From contig NZ_MQVS01000002.1 in NCBI RefSeq assembly GCF_001907235.1, positions 1-64,000 of the forward strand: a stretch of DNA of 64,000 nt, written 5' to 3'. The stretch is from Buchananella hordeovulneris (GTDB lineage: Bacteria; Actinomycetota; Actinomycetes; Actinomycetales; Actinomycetaceae). The translations under genes were made by a program, and so were the position numbers. Numbering within the stretch: the first letter of the stretch is position 1; each line of letters begins with the position of its first letter. The notes under the pieces are model-generated. The model saw nothing but the letters and a program-made list of their open reading frames with translations, did no database searches and was not told the DNA's origin. Positions 34,273-44,350 of this stretch are shown here, piece by piece.

Positions 34273-37250
34273 GCGTGCGGTCAGCTAGCCCCACCGCCCG
34301 CCTGCTGGCCGCCGGTTTTCTGGACACCACGCGGGCCGCCCGGCTGTTGGCTGATCCCGCGTTGGCGGTGTTGGAGGTGTCTTCCGCCGCCGTGGTGGCC
34401 GAGTTGGCGGACACGGCCGACCCCGACCAAGCCCTCTTGGCGCTGCTGCGGTTGCTGTCGGTCCTGCCCGCTGCCGAGCTGGCGCAACTGCGGGCGGCTT
34501 GGCAAACGCAAAGCGCCGGGCCGCTATGCCAGCTGCTCGGCGCTTCTGCGGCCCTCGGTGACCACCTGGTGAGGCATCCCGCCGATGTTGGCGAGGTCTT
34601 GCAGGCGCGGCCGTGGCCCTCCCTGCTCGCCGAGGTTGCTGAGGCGTGGCGGGCGGCCACCCCGTCAGGGGCGTCCCCCGGAGGGATGGCGCAGGCTACC
34701 GCTTGCCTGCGGCGCGCCTATCGGCGAGCCCTGCTGCACATCGCGGTTGGGGACTTGACCGCTCCCGACCCGCGGGCGCACATGCCGCAAGTCGGCCGAC
34801 AAATGGCGGCACTCGTCGACGCGGCCTTACGTGGCGCCCTGGCAATTGCCCGCGCCGAGGTCGACCCCGCCCAGCAGATCCGCCTGGCGATCATTGCTTT
34901 GGGGAAAACGGGCGCCCAGGAACTCAACTACATCTCCGACGTCGATGTCATGTTCGTTGTTGCCCCCGCGGGGACCGAGACGAGCGAGGATGACACGGTG
35001 CGCCTCGGCACGCGCCTGGCCACCACCATCGCCAAGATTGTTGGCGGGGTGGGCCCGGAACCTGAATTGTGGCAGCTGGATGCCAATCTGCGGCCCGAAG
35101 GTAAGAATGGTGCCTTGGTGCGCACCCTGGACTCCTACGCGCGCTACTACCGCCGTTGGGCCCAGTCGTGGGAGTTCCAGGCCCTGCTGAAGGCGCGGCA
35201 CGTAGCGGGTGATAGCGAGCTGGGTGCCGACTTCATCGATCTGGTGACCCCACTAGTGTGGCAGGCCGCTGAACGCGAAGGGTTTGTGGACTCGGCACGT
35301 GCTATGCGCCAACGAGTCGAAACTCTCCTACCTGCCCAGGCGGCCGACCGAGAAATAAAACTCGGAGCAGGTGGCCTGCGGGACGTCGAGTTCACCGTCC
35401 AACTGCTGCAACTGGTACACGGCCGGGCCGCGCCCGTACACGCCCCCGATACGCTGACCGCGTTGCGGCAGTTAGCCGGCCACGGTTTCATCGGCCGCGC
35501 GCCCGCCGCCGAGTTGGCGACCGCTTACCAAACCCTGCGGCTCCTGGAACATCGCATCCAATTGCACCGCTTGCGCCGCACGCACCTGCTGCCCACCCGC
35601 CCGGAAGATCTGCGCCGCCTGGCCCGGGGCATAAACCTGGCAACCGACGCAGACGTGGAGAACTTGTGGACCGTGACGCGCAGTCGGGTGCGGGCGCTCC
35701 ACGAGGAAATCTTCTACCGTCCCCTGCTACCCGCCACCGCCCAACTGACCGCTGCCGATCTGTCCCTGGAGGCCACCGCTGCCCAGGCCCGCTTAGCTGC
35801 CATCGGCTACCGGGACCCGCGCGGGGCCCTGCATCACCTGCGAGCCTTGACCGACGGGGTTTCGCGCCGCGCCACCATTCAACGGCAGTTGTTGCCCGTC
35901 ATGCTTGGGTGGTTTGCTGACTGCGTCAGCCCGGACCAGGGCCTGCTCGCCTTCCGGCAGCTCTCGGAGGCAGCGGGAGAGACCTCCTGGTACTTGCGGC
36001 TGCTGCGTGACTCCTCGGTGGCGGCCCGGCGCCTGTGCACGGTGCTCGCCACCAGCCTGTACGTGGCGCAGGCCCTGCCCCGGCTGCCCGAGGCAGTGCA
36101 GTGGCTGGACACCGACGACCTGCAACTGCGCAGCCCGGCCCAATTGGCGGAGGAGACCACCGCGCTCCTGGCGCGGCACGACCAGGCGGAGGACGCCGCC
36201 CTAGCGGTGCGGGCGGTGCGACGGCGGGAATTGACGCGGGCGGCACTGGCCGATGTGCTGCAGGGAGTCGACCCGGAGCGCGCGCGCACCATCATCGCCC
36301 CGTGCCTGGAGGCGGCCGTCCGCGGCGCGTTTGCTATCGCACTGCGCGAGATAGCTGCCCCGCGGGCTCGCCACCTGGTGGTGGGGATGGGACGGTTTGG
36401 GGGCGGGGAGTCCAGCTACGCCTCGGACGCCGACGTTATGCATGTGTTCGAGCCTTTGGCGGGGGTAGCGGAGGAAGAAGCTGCCCAGGAGGCCATAACG
36501 CTGGCTACGCGTGTGCGGGAGTTGCTCGGCTTCGTCGGGCCGGAGCCGGGCGTGGTGGTTGATGCCGCTTTGCGCCCCGAGGGCAAGAACGGGCCGTTGG
36601 CCCGCTCGTTGGCCTCTTATCGGGACTACTACACCAACTGGGCGGCGGCCTGGGAACGGCAAGCTCTCTTGCGGGCTCGTCCGGTGGCGGGCGAGGCAGA
36701 GCTGGCGGCCGAGTTCGTGGAGATGATCGATCCGGTGCGCTATCCGGCGGGCGGGCTGCCCGAGCAAGAACGACGGGCGATAAAACGGCTCAAGGCCCGC
36801 ATGGAAACCGAGCGGCTGCCCCGCGGAGTGCAGCCGGCCCGCCACGTCAAGCTCGGGCCGGGGGGACTGACCGACGTCGAGTGGACCGTGCAATTGCTGC
36901 AGCTGGACTACGCGCATCAGGTGCCAAGCCTGCGGCGCCAAGATACCTTAGGGGCGTTGGCGGCCGCGCAGGCGGCGGGCATTGTCGAGGCAGCGGTGGC
37001 CGACGAGTTGGCGCGGGCTTGGCGGGCGGCCAGCAGAGTGCGGGCGGCACGCGTGCTGGCCACTGGCCGGGTGAGCGGCACCAAGCTAGACGTCGTGCCG
37101 CCGCCGGGCCGGGAGCTGACGGAGCTAGCGGTGCTGCTGGGCCACAGTCCGCCAAACGCGCAGGCGGCGGTAGAGGACTACCTGCGGCGCGCGCGCCACG
37201 CCCGCCGCCTGGTGGAGGAGCACTTCCTGGCCCGCCCGGCCCCCGCCTAG
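34269..37250 (+). CDS. glnE: Bifunctional glutamine synthetase adenylyltransferase
   Basis: 993 residues; GTG 34269 overlaps glnA (GTGA), and GTG 34275 is also possible. Two nucleotidyltransferase domains: IIALGKTGAQELNYISDVDV near 218 (deadenylylation half; Lys replaces the usual Met/Arg) and VVGMGRFGGGESSYASDADV near 700 (adenylylation half). Each is followed by a helical GlnD_UR-like domain. It controls glutamine synthetase by nitrogen status. Same order as Rv2222c-Rv2221c. A hairpin closes the operon. Confidence 0.95.
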   Translation: MSVRSASPTARLLAAGFLDTTRAARLLADPALAVLEVSSAAVVAELADTADPDQALLALLRLLSVLPAAELAQLRAAWQTQSAGPLCQLLGASAALGDHLVRHPADVGEVLQARPWPSLLAEVAEAWRAATPSGASPGGMAQATACLRRAYRRALLHIAVGDLTAPDPRAHMPQVGRQMAALVDAALRGALAIARAEVDPAQQIRLAIIALGKTGAQELNYISDVDVMFVVAPAGTETSEDDTVRLGTRLATTIAKIVGGVGPEPELWQLDANLRPEGKNGALVRTLDSYARYYRRWAQSWEFQALLKARHVAGDSELGADFIDLVTPLVWQAAEREGFVDSARAMRQRVETLLPAQAADREIKLGAGGLRDVEFTVQLLQLVHGRAAPVHAPDTLTALRQLAGHGFIGRAPAAELATAYQTLRLLEHRIQLHRLRRTHLLPTRPEDLRRLARGINLATDADVENLWTVTRSRVRALHEEIFYRPLLPATAQLTAADLSLEATAAQARLAAIGYRDPRGALHHLRALTDGVSRRATIQRQLLPVMLGWFADCVSPDQGLLAFRQLSEAAGETSWYLRLLRDSSVAARRLCTVLATSLYVAQALPRLPEAVQWLDTDDLQLRSPAQLAEETTALLARHDQAEDAALAVRAVRRRELTRAALADVLQGVDPERARTIIAPCLEAAVRGAFAIALREIAAPRARHLVVGMGRFGGGESSYASDADVMHVFEPLAGVAEEEAAQEAITLATRVRELLGFVGPEPGVVVDAALRPEGKNGPLARSLASYRDYYTNWAAAWERQALLRARPVAGEAELAAEFVEMIDPVRYPAGGLPEQERRAIKRLKARMETERLPRGVQPARHVKLGPGGLTDVEWTVQLLQLDYAHQVPSLRRQDTLGALAAAQAAGIVEAAVADELARAWRAASRVRAARVLATGRVSGTKLDVVPPPGRELTELAVLLGHSPPNAQAAVEDYLRRARHARRLVEEHFLARPAPA

Positions 37251-37257
37251 GGGAAGG

Positions 37258-37288
37258 CGGGGCGGGGCACCGCTGGCGCCCCGCCCCG
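37258..37288. terminator. Hairpin between glnE and the ABC transporter genes
   Basis: CGGGGCGGGGC (37258-37268) pairs with GCCCCGCCCCG (37278-37288), loop of 9. No T-run on either side. It sits between convergent genes. Confidence 0.7.
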
Positions 37289-37291
37289 GCA

Positions 37292-38076
<785 letters not shown>

Positions 38077-38080
<4 letters not shown>

Positions 38081-39027
38081 GGCGTCACATCCAGGAACGG
38101 ATTTTGCTTTGTAGTATCGGCGGCGGCGATCGCGGCGGCGCGGTCGTGCTTGGAGATCTTCTGTTTGGCTGACCGAGCGTCGAAGCCCTTGCCGAAGTGC
38201 CGTTCGAGGTAGAACTGCCCCACCATCAAGATAGAGGTGATCAGCAGGTACCACAGGGCCGCCACGATGAGGTACGGCACCGGTTGGAAAGCGCGGTTGC
38301 CGAGGGTACGTGCGGCAAACTGCAGCTCCAGGGTGAAGGGCACGGCCAGCACGAGGGACGTGGTTTTCAGCATCGAGATTGTCTCGTTGCCCGTCGGGGG
38401 GACGATCACCCGCATGGCCTGCGGCAGGACTATGCGGCGCATGATTTGGCTTGGCCGCATGCCCAAGGCCTTGGCGGCCTCGGTTTGTCCGGGGTCCACG
38501 GAGTTCAATCCCGCCCGCATGATTTCCGCCAGGTAAGCGCCCTCGTTTAGTCCCAGTCCGATGATGGCCAACACCATGGCGTTGAGTAGCACCGGCGGGG
38601 TGGTGAAGGAAAAGGCCGGATCGCCGAACGGGATGCCCACCGAGATGGAGGGATAGATGGTGCCGATCAGGCCCCAGAATGTCAGCTGCGTGTAAATGGG
38701 GGTGCCCCGGAAGAACCAGATGTAGCCCCAGCTCACGCCCCGCAACACTGGGTTAGACGACGAGCGCATGATTGCCGCAACGATCGCCAGCACGATTCCC
38801 ATCGTCATGGCGGCAAAGGTCAACAGCAGTGTCCAGCCCACGCCCGAGACAATCTTGGGGTTTAGCAGGTTGCGGCCCACCACTTCCCACTTGTAGTTCG
38901 GATTGGAATAGAGAGAGGACGCAATGAACAGTGCCAACAATCCGACAATGAACGCGCTTATCCAGCGGGAGGGGCGGGGAACTGGGACTGCGTGGATGAG
39001 GTCGACGCCGTCCTTCCGGTGGCTCAT
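38077..39027 (-). CDS. Polar amino-acid ABC transporter permease
   Basis: 316 residues, about six membrane helices. HisM/GlnP family: [25 protein letters not shown] and the EAA loop [25 protein letters not shown]. The N terminus (~20) and the C-terminal ~45 residues are cytoplasmic and charged. It overlaps both neighbours by 4 bp. A single permease presumably acts as a homodimer. Confidence 0.95.
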
Positions 39028-39923
39028 TGGGCCGACCGCACGGTTGCCTTGGGCAAGGCGGCATCAGCCGATCCCCATGCCTCCAGGATCTTGGTCCACG
39101 TCCCGTCGTCCATGAGGTGTTGGAGGGCCGCGGCGAGTGCCTTTGTCAGTTCAGGGTTTTGTTGGGAGACGATGATGCCCTGCGGTGCGGAGTCTTCCAC
39201 TTCCCCGACCTGCTCCAGCTGGTTATCCGTCAGGGTGATTGCGTAGCCCACCACCTGTGAGTCGGCGTAGAAGGAATCCAACGCCCCACCGACCAGGTTG
39301 GTGGTGGCCTCAGATTGGGCGTCGTACTTCACGATTTCGATGGGGGAGGAGGAGCACTTTTCGGCGCTGAGCTTCTCCAAAGCTTCGTCTTGGTAGGTGC
39401 CGGTTTGCACCGCGATCCGCTTACCGCACGGGTTGGCCGGGTCAAAGCCCTTGGGGTTGCCCTTTTGCACCGCGTAGGCCGAGCCCACCTCGATGTACTC
39501 GATCATGTTGACGACCTTGATGCGTTCGTCGGTGATGGTGAAGGACGAGATCGAGGCATCGAACTTGGTGCCGACCGCCGGAATGATGGAATCGAACTGG
39601 GCGTGGGTCACCTCCGCCTTGACCCCCAGGACGTTGCCAATGGCCTTGATGAGCTCAATGTCGTAACCAACGGGCGTCTGGCCGTCTTCGGCCCGGAACT
39701 CGGCGGGGGCGTAGTCGGTGGCAGAGGCGATCTTCAGCACCCCGGCTTCGGCGATCTCCGGCGGCAGCAAGGCCGCAATTTCGTCGACTTTCTTGACTGT
39801 CGATACGTCAAAACGAACGTCACCGTCTGGGGACGCGGCGGCGCCCTCGTCGGTGGAGCCGCAGGCAGCCAGCGCGAGTGCAGCGGCCGAAATCAGGGCG
39901 AAGAGACGCGGCTTGCGGTTCAT
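39024..39923 (-). CDS. Amino-acid ABC transporter substrate-binding lipoprotein
   Basis: 299 residues from ATG 39923, AGGAG 7 nt upstream. Signal peptide with lipobox ALALAACGS at ~18-22. Family 3 solute-binding protein: GVLKIASATDYAPAEF, TPVGYDIELIKAIGNVLG, ISSFTITDERIKVV and a C-terminal GIIVSQQNPEL. The substrate is a polar amino acid, which one is unclear; two Cys (PCGKR, EKCSS) may form a disulfide. Confidence 0.93.
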   Translation of the reverse strand: MNRKPRLFALISAAALALAACGSTDEGAAASPDGDVRFDVSTVKKVDEIAALLPPEIAEAGVLKIASATDYAPAEFRAEDGQTPVGYDIELIKAIGNVLGVKAEVTHAQFDSIIPAVGTKFDASISSFTITDERIKVVNMIEYIEVGSAYAVQKGNPKGFDPANPCGKRIAVQTGTYQDEALEKLSAEKCSSSPIEIVKYDAQSEATTNLVGGALDSFYADSQVVGYAITLTDNQLEQVGEVEDSAPQGIIVSQQNPELTKALAAALQHLMDDGTWTKILEAWGSADAALPKATVRSAQ

Positions 39924-40008
39924 GGAAAACTCCTCGAGTAGATGAACTCTTTGCCGCATAGTATGCGAATCCATGCACGGCCGTGTGAGTTTGGCGACAA
40001 GAGATCAG

Positions 40009-40047
40009 AAAAAGCGACCTGCGGCCCGCATCGATGGGCCGCAGGTC
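40009..40047 (-). terminator. Rho-independent terminator of the lipB-lipA operon
   Basis: Reading the minus strand: GACCTGCGGCCC (40047-40036), loop of 8, GGGCCGCAGGTC (40027-40016), then GC and T5 (40013-40009). It lies 20 bp past the DUF4191 stop and is one of the few hairpins here with a true T-run. Confidence 0.88.
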
Positions 40048-40067
40048 AAGGAGTTTTAAAGAGAAGG

Positions 40068-40805
40068 TCAGCGTCCGCGCATGCCCTTGCGGTCGGGGCG
40101 CGCTTTGAACGGGTCCACGCCCTTGGGTACCGGCAAGCCCGTCCTGGACTGCAGGGCACGCAGCCGCTTGGACACCGCCGGGATCTCTGCCTTGGTCAAT
40201 CGCTGCTTGCGGGGCGTCTGGCGCGTCAATGCTGACATGGCGCGCATGAGCTTGGCCAGCGGGATTTGCCCTTCCTCCCGGCCAGATTGCAGCAGGTGCA
40301 CTGGCACATTGGGGGCCACCCGACGCACCTTCTTGGCCTCGTCCTCCAGCAGGCGCTCCACGCGGGCAGCCGACCCTTCCGAGATCAGCACCACCCCCGC
40401 AGCACCCACCGCTCGCCACACGATGTCCTGGGTCTTGGGGGAGACCGCCGCCGGTTGCGACTCGATGGACCACCCGCGCCGAATCTGCTCCAGGACCGCC
40501 GAGACGGCTCCCTGCATCCCCTCCAGCTGGGTGAAGGCCGCCCGTCGCGCGAAGATGGACAGCACCGCCATCGCCGCCACTGCCCCGGTCAGCAGGCCCA
40601 ACACCCCCCAGTAGATGGCGTAACCGAGGGAGTCATTAGCAAGCCATCCCAGCACCGCCCCCAGCACCGGCATGCCCAGCAAGATCAGCGGCACCAGCCA
40701 CGCAATAAACGGGTAGGTGCGTTTGGCAATCCGGTAAGCGTCGCGCAGATTGTGATACCAGCGCTGTTTCTTGGGTGGGGTGGCAGAAGTATCAGATTTG
40801 GCCAT
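40068..40805 (-). CDS. DUF4191 membrane protein
   Basis: 245 residues. Basic N terminus, two membrane helices (~33-55 and ~65-85), then a cytoplasmic domain (FTQLEGMQGAVSAVLEQIRRGW, VLISEGSAARVERLLEDE) and a basic tail. This conserved actinobacterial family lies next to lipA (M. tuberculosis Rv2219 by Rv2218). Function unknown; co-transcription with lipA and lipB suggests a link to lipoate or its enzymes, which is inference. Confidence 0.88.
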   Translation of the reverse strand: MAKSDTSATPPKKQRWYHNLRDAYRIAKRTYPFIAWLVPLILLGMPVLGAVLGWLANDSLGYAIYWGVLGLLTGAVAAMAVLSIFARRAAFTQLEGMQGAVSAVLEQIRRGWSIESQPAAVSPKTQDIVWRAVGAAGVVLISEGSAARVERLLEDEAKKVRRVAPNVPVHLLQSGREEGQIPLAKLMRAMSALTRQTPRKQRLTKAEIPAVSKRLRALQSRTGLPVPKGVDPFKARPDRKGMRGR

Positions 40806-40814
40806 AGGAGGAGT

Positions 40815-41861
40815 CTACCGGCGTGCCACCGCCACTTCGTCCGTCCCCGCCTCGGCGTATCCGGCTTGCACCAGGAACTCGGCCTCCTGGCGCATGGTGG
40901 TCGGCTGCGTCAAGTGCTTGAGGTTGTCTGGCACCGTCCAGCCCTTGCGGGCCATCGCCTGTCCCCACAGGTGACCGGCTCGGTAGGAAGAGCGCACCAG
41001 CGGGCCCGCCATGACCCCCGCAAAACCGATCTCCAGCGCCATGTCGCGTAGCCGCACGAACTCGGTGGGCTTGACCCAGCGGGCAATCGGGTGATGCAAG
41101 GGGGAGGGGCGGAGGTACTGCGTGATGGTCAGCAAGTCGCAGTTGGCGGCGTGCAGGTCCCGCATGGTCTGTTCCACTTCGTCGGTGGTCTCGCCCAAAC
41201 CGAGGATCAGGTTTGACTTCGTGACCAAGCCGGCGGCCGAGGCCCCCGCGATCATCTCCAGGGAACGCTCGTATTTAAAGGCGGGACGGATCTGCTTAAA
41301 GATGCGCGGTATCGTCTCCAGGTTGTGCGCAAATACCTCCGGACGGGCGGCATAGACCTCGGCCGCGGCCGAGGTAGAGCCCCGGAAGTCGTCGACCAAC
41401 AACTCGACCCCGGTGCCGGGGTTGAGGGCATGGATTTGTCGGCACGTTTCCGCGTACAGCCAGGCGGCTCCGTCGGGCAGGTCGTCGCGTGCCACCCCGG
41501 TTACCGTGGCGTAGCGCAGCTGCATCTCGCGGACCGACTCGGCGACCCGGCGTGGTTCATCACGGTCGTAGCTGCTTGGGCGGCCCGTGGCTATCTGGCA
41601 AAAGTCGCAGCGGCGGGTGCACACATCGCCGCCGATGAGGAATGTGGCCTCCCGGTCTTCCCAGCACTCGTAGATGTTGGGGCAGCCAGCTTCTTCGCAC
41701 ACCGTGTGTAGCTTGGCGCCCCGCGCCAGGGAGCGTACGCCCTCATAGCCGGGACCGGTGACCGCGCGGGTCCGGATCCAGGCAGGCTTGCTTTCGATCG
41801 GGGTGGCGGCATTGCGGGCCTCCACGCGCAAAAGCTTGCGGCCCTCTGGGGCAATGGTCAC
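40815..41861 (-). CDS. lipA: Lipoyl synthase
   Basis: 348 residues, GTG start overlapping lipB (GTGA) with AAGGAG just before. Radical SAM: the N-terminal auxiliary cluster [12 protein letters not shown] and the SAM cluster CTRRCDFCQ at ~85-93, with the C-terminal RSSY serine ligand (VRSSYRAGH). It inserts two sulfurs into octanoyl groups on E2/GcvH, using Fe-S clusters as sulfur source, so it depends on SUF. Confidence 0.96.
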   Translation of the reverse strand: MTIAPEGRKLLRVEARNAATPIESKPAWIRTRAVTGPGYEGVRSLARGAKLHTVCEEAGCPNIYECWEDREATFLIGGDVCTRRCDFCQIATGRPSSYDRDEPRRVAESVREMQLRYATVTGVARDDLPDGAAWLYAETCRQIHALNPGTGVELLVDDFRGSTSAAAEVYAARPEVFAHNLETIPRIFKQIRPAFKYERSLEMIAGASAAGLVTKSNLILGLGETTDEVEQTMRDLHAANCDLLTITQYLRPSPLHHPIARWVKPTEFVRLRDMALEIGFAGVMAGPLVRSSYRAGHLWGQAMARKGWTVPDNLKHLTQPTTMRQEAEFLVQAGYAEAGTDEVAVARR

Positions 41862-42535
41862 GATGTCTCCTTCGAGATTTCAGGCTGGGCAAATGCCGCC
41901 GTCAAGGGGGTCAGGTGGCGCTGGAGCGCCTCCGTCACCGGCTCAACTACTTCCGCAATCGGCACATTCCGCGCCAACTCCTGACTGAGAGACGTCACAT
42001 CGGCGTCGCTGATACCGCACGGCACGATTAGGCCAAAACGAGAGAGGTCCGGATTGCAGTTTAGAGCAATGCCGTGCATGGTCACGTGGCGGGCAGTGCG
42101 CACCCCAATGGCACACACCTTGCGGTCCCGGCCGCGCTCGTCGGCCTTGACCCACACGCCGGTTCGGTCTGCCACCCGGTCGGTCGGCACCCCCAGCTGC
42201 GTGCACACCTCAATGACTGCTGCTTCCAGGGCCCGCACATAAGCCACCACATCAAGCGGGGGTCGCAATTTAATTATGGGGTAGACCACGAGCTGACCTG
42301 GTCCGTGCCAGGTGATACGCCCGCCGCGGTCGACGTCGATCACCTCAGTGCCGTCGGTGGGGCGGTCGTAGTGGGCGGTGCGGCGCCCGGCGGTATAGAC
42401 GCTGGGGTGTTCCACTAACAGCAGGGTGTCCGGATGGTGGCCCGCCACCACCGCGGCGTGCACCTGCCGCTGCCGCTGCCACGCCTCGTGGTAGTCCACC
42501 AGGCGCTTGCCTAGGTCCAAAGTCTCAACGTGCAC
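41858..42535 (-). CDS. lipB: Octanoyltransferase
   Basis: 225 residues, GTG start. Active-site Cys in [15 protein letters not shown] and Lys in [17 protein letters not shown] context; [11 protein letters not shown] and [14 protein letters not shown] are family motifs. It moves octanoate from ACP to E2 proteins. TAAAGT on the minus strand ends 6 nt before the GTG and no ribosome-binding site is present, so it is probably leaderless. Divergent from the pseudokinase. Confidence 0.95.
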   Translation of the reverse strand: MHVETLDLGKRLVDYHEAWQRQRQVHAAVVAGHHPDTLLLVEHPSVYTAGRRTAHYDRPTDGTEVIDVDRGGRITWHGPGQLVVYPIIKLRPPLDVVAYVRALEAAVIEVCTQLGVPTDRVADRTGVWVKADERGRDRKVCAIGVRTARHVTMHGIALNCNPDLSRFGLIVPCGISDADVTSLSQELARNVPIAEVVEPVTEALQRHLTPLTAAFAQPEISKETS

Positions 42536-42541
42536 GGCCCT

Positions 42542-42547
42542 ACTTTA
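42542..42547 (-). promoter_or_regulatory. -10 hexamer TAAAGT of lipB
   Basis: On the minus strand TAAAGT lies 6 nt before the lipB GTG (gap AGGGCC). This spacing suits a leaderless transcript. Confidence 0.45.
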
Positions 42548-42553
42548 GGCTGC

Positions 42554-42562
42554 TTATCCACA
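42554..42562 (+). promoter_or_regulatory. Consensus DnaA box in the lipB promoter
   Basis: TTATCCACA matches the DnaA 9-mer perfectly. It lies in the would-be spacer upstream of the lipB -10. It is single, so not an origin; a chance match is possible. Confidence 0.4.
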
Positions 42563-42612
42563 GGCCACCTATTTTCCTTGCCAACCGACACGAACTGGAC
42601 TGAACTAGCATC

Positions 42613-44280
42613 ATGGAGATTCCGGGCTACGAACTAGGTGAGCCGGTGGGCACCGGCGCGGGCGGCGTGGCATGGTCGGCGTGGTCGCTGGCTTTGCGCT
42701 GCGAAGTGGTCATCACATTGCGGTCGGCGGCCTGGGGGACGGCACTGGCTGAACGGCATGCGGCCGCTGTAGAAGTGGCGCATCGGGCCGTGGCCGCGAT
42801 CGTGGAGGTGCACACACTGGCTGACGGACGGGTAGCGGTGGTCAGTAGGCACCTGCCGGGCCAGGACCTGGCCACCCTGCTGGCTGGCCGCGCGGCGCTG
42901 AGCCCACCCGAGTGCGCCTACCTGCTGTCCGAGCTGTCGGCTGGTCTGCGCGCCCTGCACCAGGCAGGAATGACCCACGGTGACATATCTCCCGCCAATG
43001 TGTTGGTGGGCCCTGACGGTGCGGTGCAACTGCTCGACTGGTTCGGGGGAGGGGTAGGGGAGAGAGGGACCGTCGGCTTTGCCGCCCCGGAAGTGGCGGC
43101 AGGGACGCACGGCGACCAGCCAGTGGCCCCGGCGGCGGATCTCTATGCTCTAGCCTGCCTCGTGGTGCAGGCTGCGGGAGGAGCGGAAAGCGAGTTCGGT
43201 GCGACCTGTGCCCAGGTGTTGGCCCCCTGGTTGCGCCCCATCGCCACCGAGCGGCCAGACATAGACCAGCTCATGGTGCGGGCAGGGGAGATAAGTGCGG
43301 GCAGGCAGCCACTACAGGTGGCCGATGCCGACGTCCTGGCCGCGCAGGCCCTCCGCCGGGCCGCCTTGCTACAGGTAACTGAACGGGGGCAGCGCCCCGC
43401 CCGCCCCTTGGGGCGTAGATTTCGGCGGCAGGAGGCGGGGCGCCAACGCCGGGGGAGGCGGGCCCGAAGTGGGCAGCGGCCGCCGAGTGGGGCCACCGCA
43501 AAACCCACGGGTACGGCAACCGGTAACGGCCGACAGACGGACCCCGGTCCGGCAGATGCAGCCACGCCTACCTGGCAGCGGGTGCGGGCGGGCAGGGGCC
43601 CGGGTCGCCGCCAGCCACCGGCGGACACCGCCAGGAAGCACGGCGAGGCCGCCAGCACGCGCCCGCCCGGCCGGCGCGACGTATGGGTAGCTGTGCGCGG
43701 CATTGGCGGCACCTTGGCGGTCGTGGGAGCCTTGGTGTTCTTGGCAGTGGCGCTCGCGCCGGGGGCCAGCCCCAATGCTGCGCTGGCGCCGTCCGGTCCC
43801 ACGCATCCTCCTGCCTCGGCGGTAGCCGACACCGGTAGTCCTGCTCGTCCTCACGGGCCTGCTCCGCCCACCAGGCCCGCCTCTTCCCCTGCGGCGGCGA
43901 GCTTCACTACTCCCCCTGTGCCTACCGCGGAACCGCTGTGTGACTTAGTCCGCGAACTGACCGCGCGGCGGGATGCGGCCGTTGTGGCCCAGGATCCCGC
44001 CGCGCTGGCTTCCGTCAGTGTGCCCGGCTCTCCAGCCGCCCAGGCGGATGCGGATATGTTGCGGGAATTGCAGCGTGACGGTACTGAATACCGCCACTTG
44101 CACACCGCAGTCACCCAGTGCCGTCAGCGCGACGATACGCACGTGACAGCGCTGTTGGTGCAGCAGGAGATGCAAGAGCGGCGGGCCGGGCAGGCGTGGC
44201 GAGTGCTGCCCGCACTGCCCGCCGTGGCAGTCGAATTCGAGCTGAGAGATGGCAAAGTCTGGGCGGTGATCTCCCCTTAA
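42613..44280 (+). CDS. Membrane-anchored Ser/Thr pseudokinase
   Basis: 555 residues. Residues 1-~225 follow the bacterial kinase fold: GTGAGGVAW glycine loop, HGDISPANVLV catalytic loop with D124 and N129, and APE in FAAPEVAAG. But the beta-3 lysine is missing (CEVVITLRSA, Thr where Lys should be) and DFG reads DWFGG, so phosphotransfer is unlikely. A basic linker rich in Arg and Gln (~260-355) precedes one membrane helix (~358-382), a Pro/Ala/Thr stalk and an outer domain of ~120 residues with two Cys. Resembles PknB-like receptors in layout. Partner and signal unknown. Confidence 0.82.
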   Translation: MEIPGYELGEPVGTGAGGVAWSAWSLALRCEVVITLRSAAWGTALAERHAAAVEVAHRAVAAIVEVHTLADGRVAVVSRHLPGQDLATLLAGRAALSPPECAYLLSELSAGLRALHQAGMTHGDISPANVLVGPDGAVQLLDWFGGGVGERGTVGFAAPEVAAGTHGDQPVAPAADLYALACLVVQAAGGAESEFGATCAQVLAPWLRPIATERPDIDQLMVRAGEISAGRQPLQVADADVLAAQALRRAALLQVTERGQRPARPLGRRFRRQEAGRQRRGRRARSGQRPPSGATAKPTGTATGNGRQTDPGPADAATPTWQRVRAGRGPGRRQPPADTARKHGEAASTRPPGRRDVWVAVRGIGGTLAVVGALVFLAVALAPGASPNAALAPSGPTHPPASAVADTGSPARPHGPAPPTRPASSPAAASFTTPPVPTAEPLCDLVRELTARRDAAVVAQDPAALASVSVPGSPAAQADADMLRELQRDGTEYRHLHTAVTQCRQRDDTHVTALLVQQEMQERRAGQAWRVLPALPAVAVEFELRDGKVWAVISP

Positions 44281-44284
44281 CGCC

Positions 44285-44318
44285 GGTGGGGGAACAGGTA
44301 AGTACCTGTTCCCCCACC
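44285..44318. terminator. 16-bp hairpin between pseudokinase and sucB
   Basis: GGTGGGGGAACAGGTA (44285-44300) and its complement (44303-44318). No T-run. It lies 4 bp past the pseudokinase stop, between convergent genes. Confidence 0.8.
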
Positions 44319-44350
44319 AGTGGGCGCAAGCGCCCGGGCGGTGCAGCCGG

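Noticed and set aside
42554-42562. Chromosomal replication origin at the DnaA box
   Set aside because: Only one box is present, with no AT-rich tract and no dnaA, dnaN or rpmH nearby.
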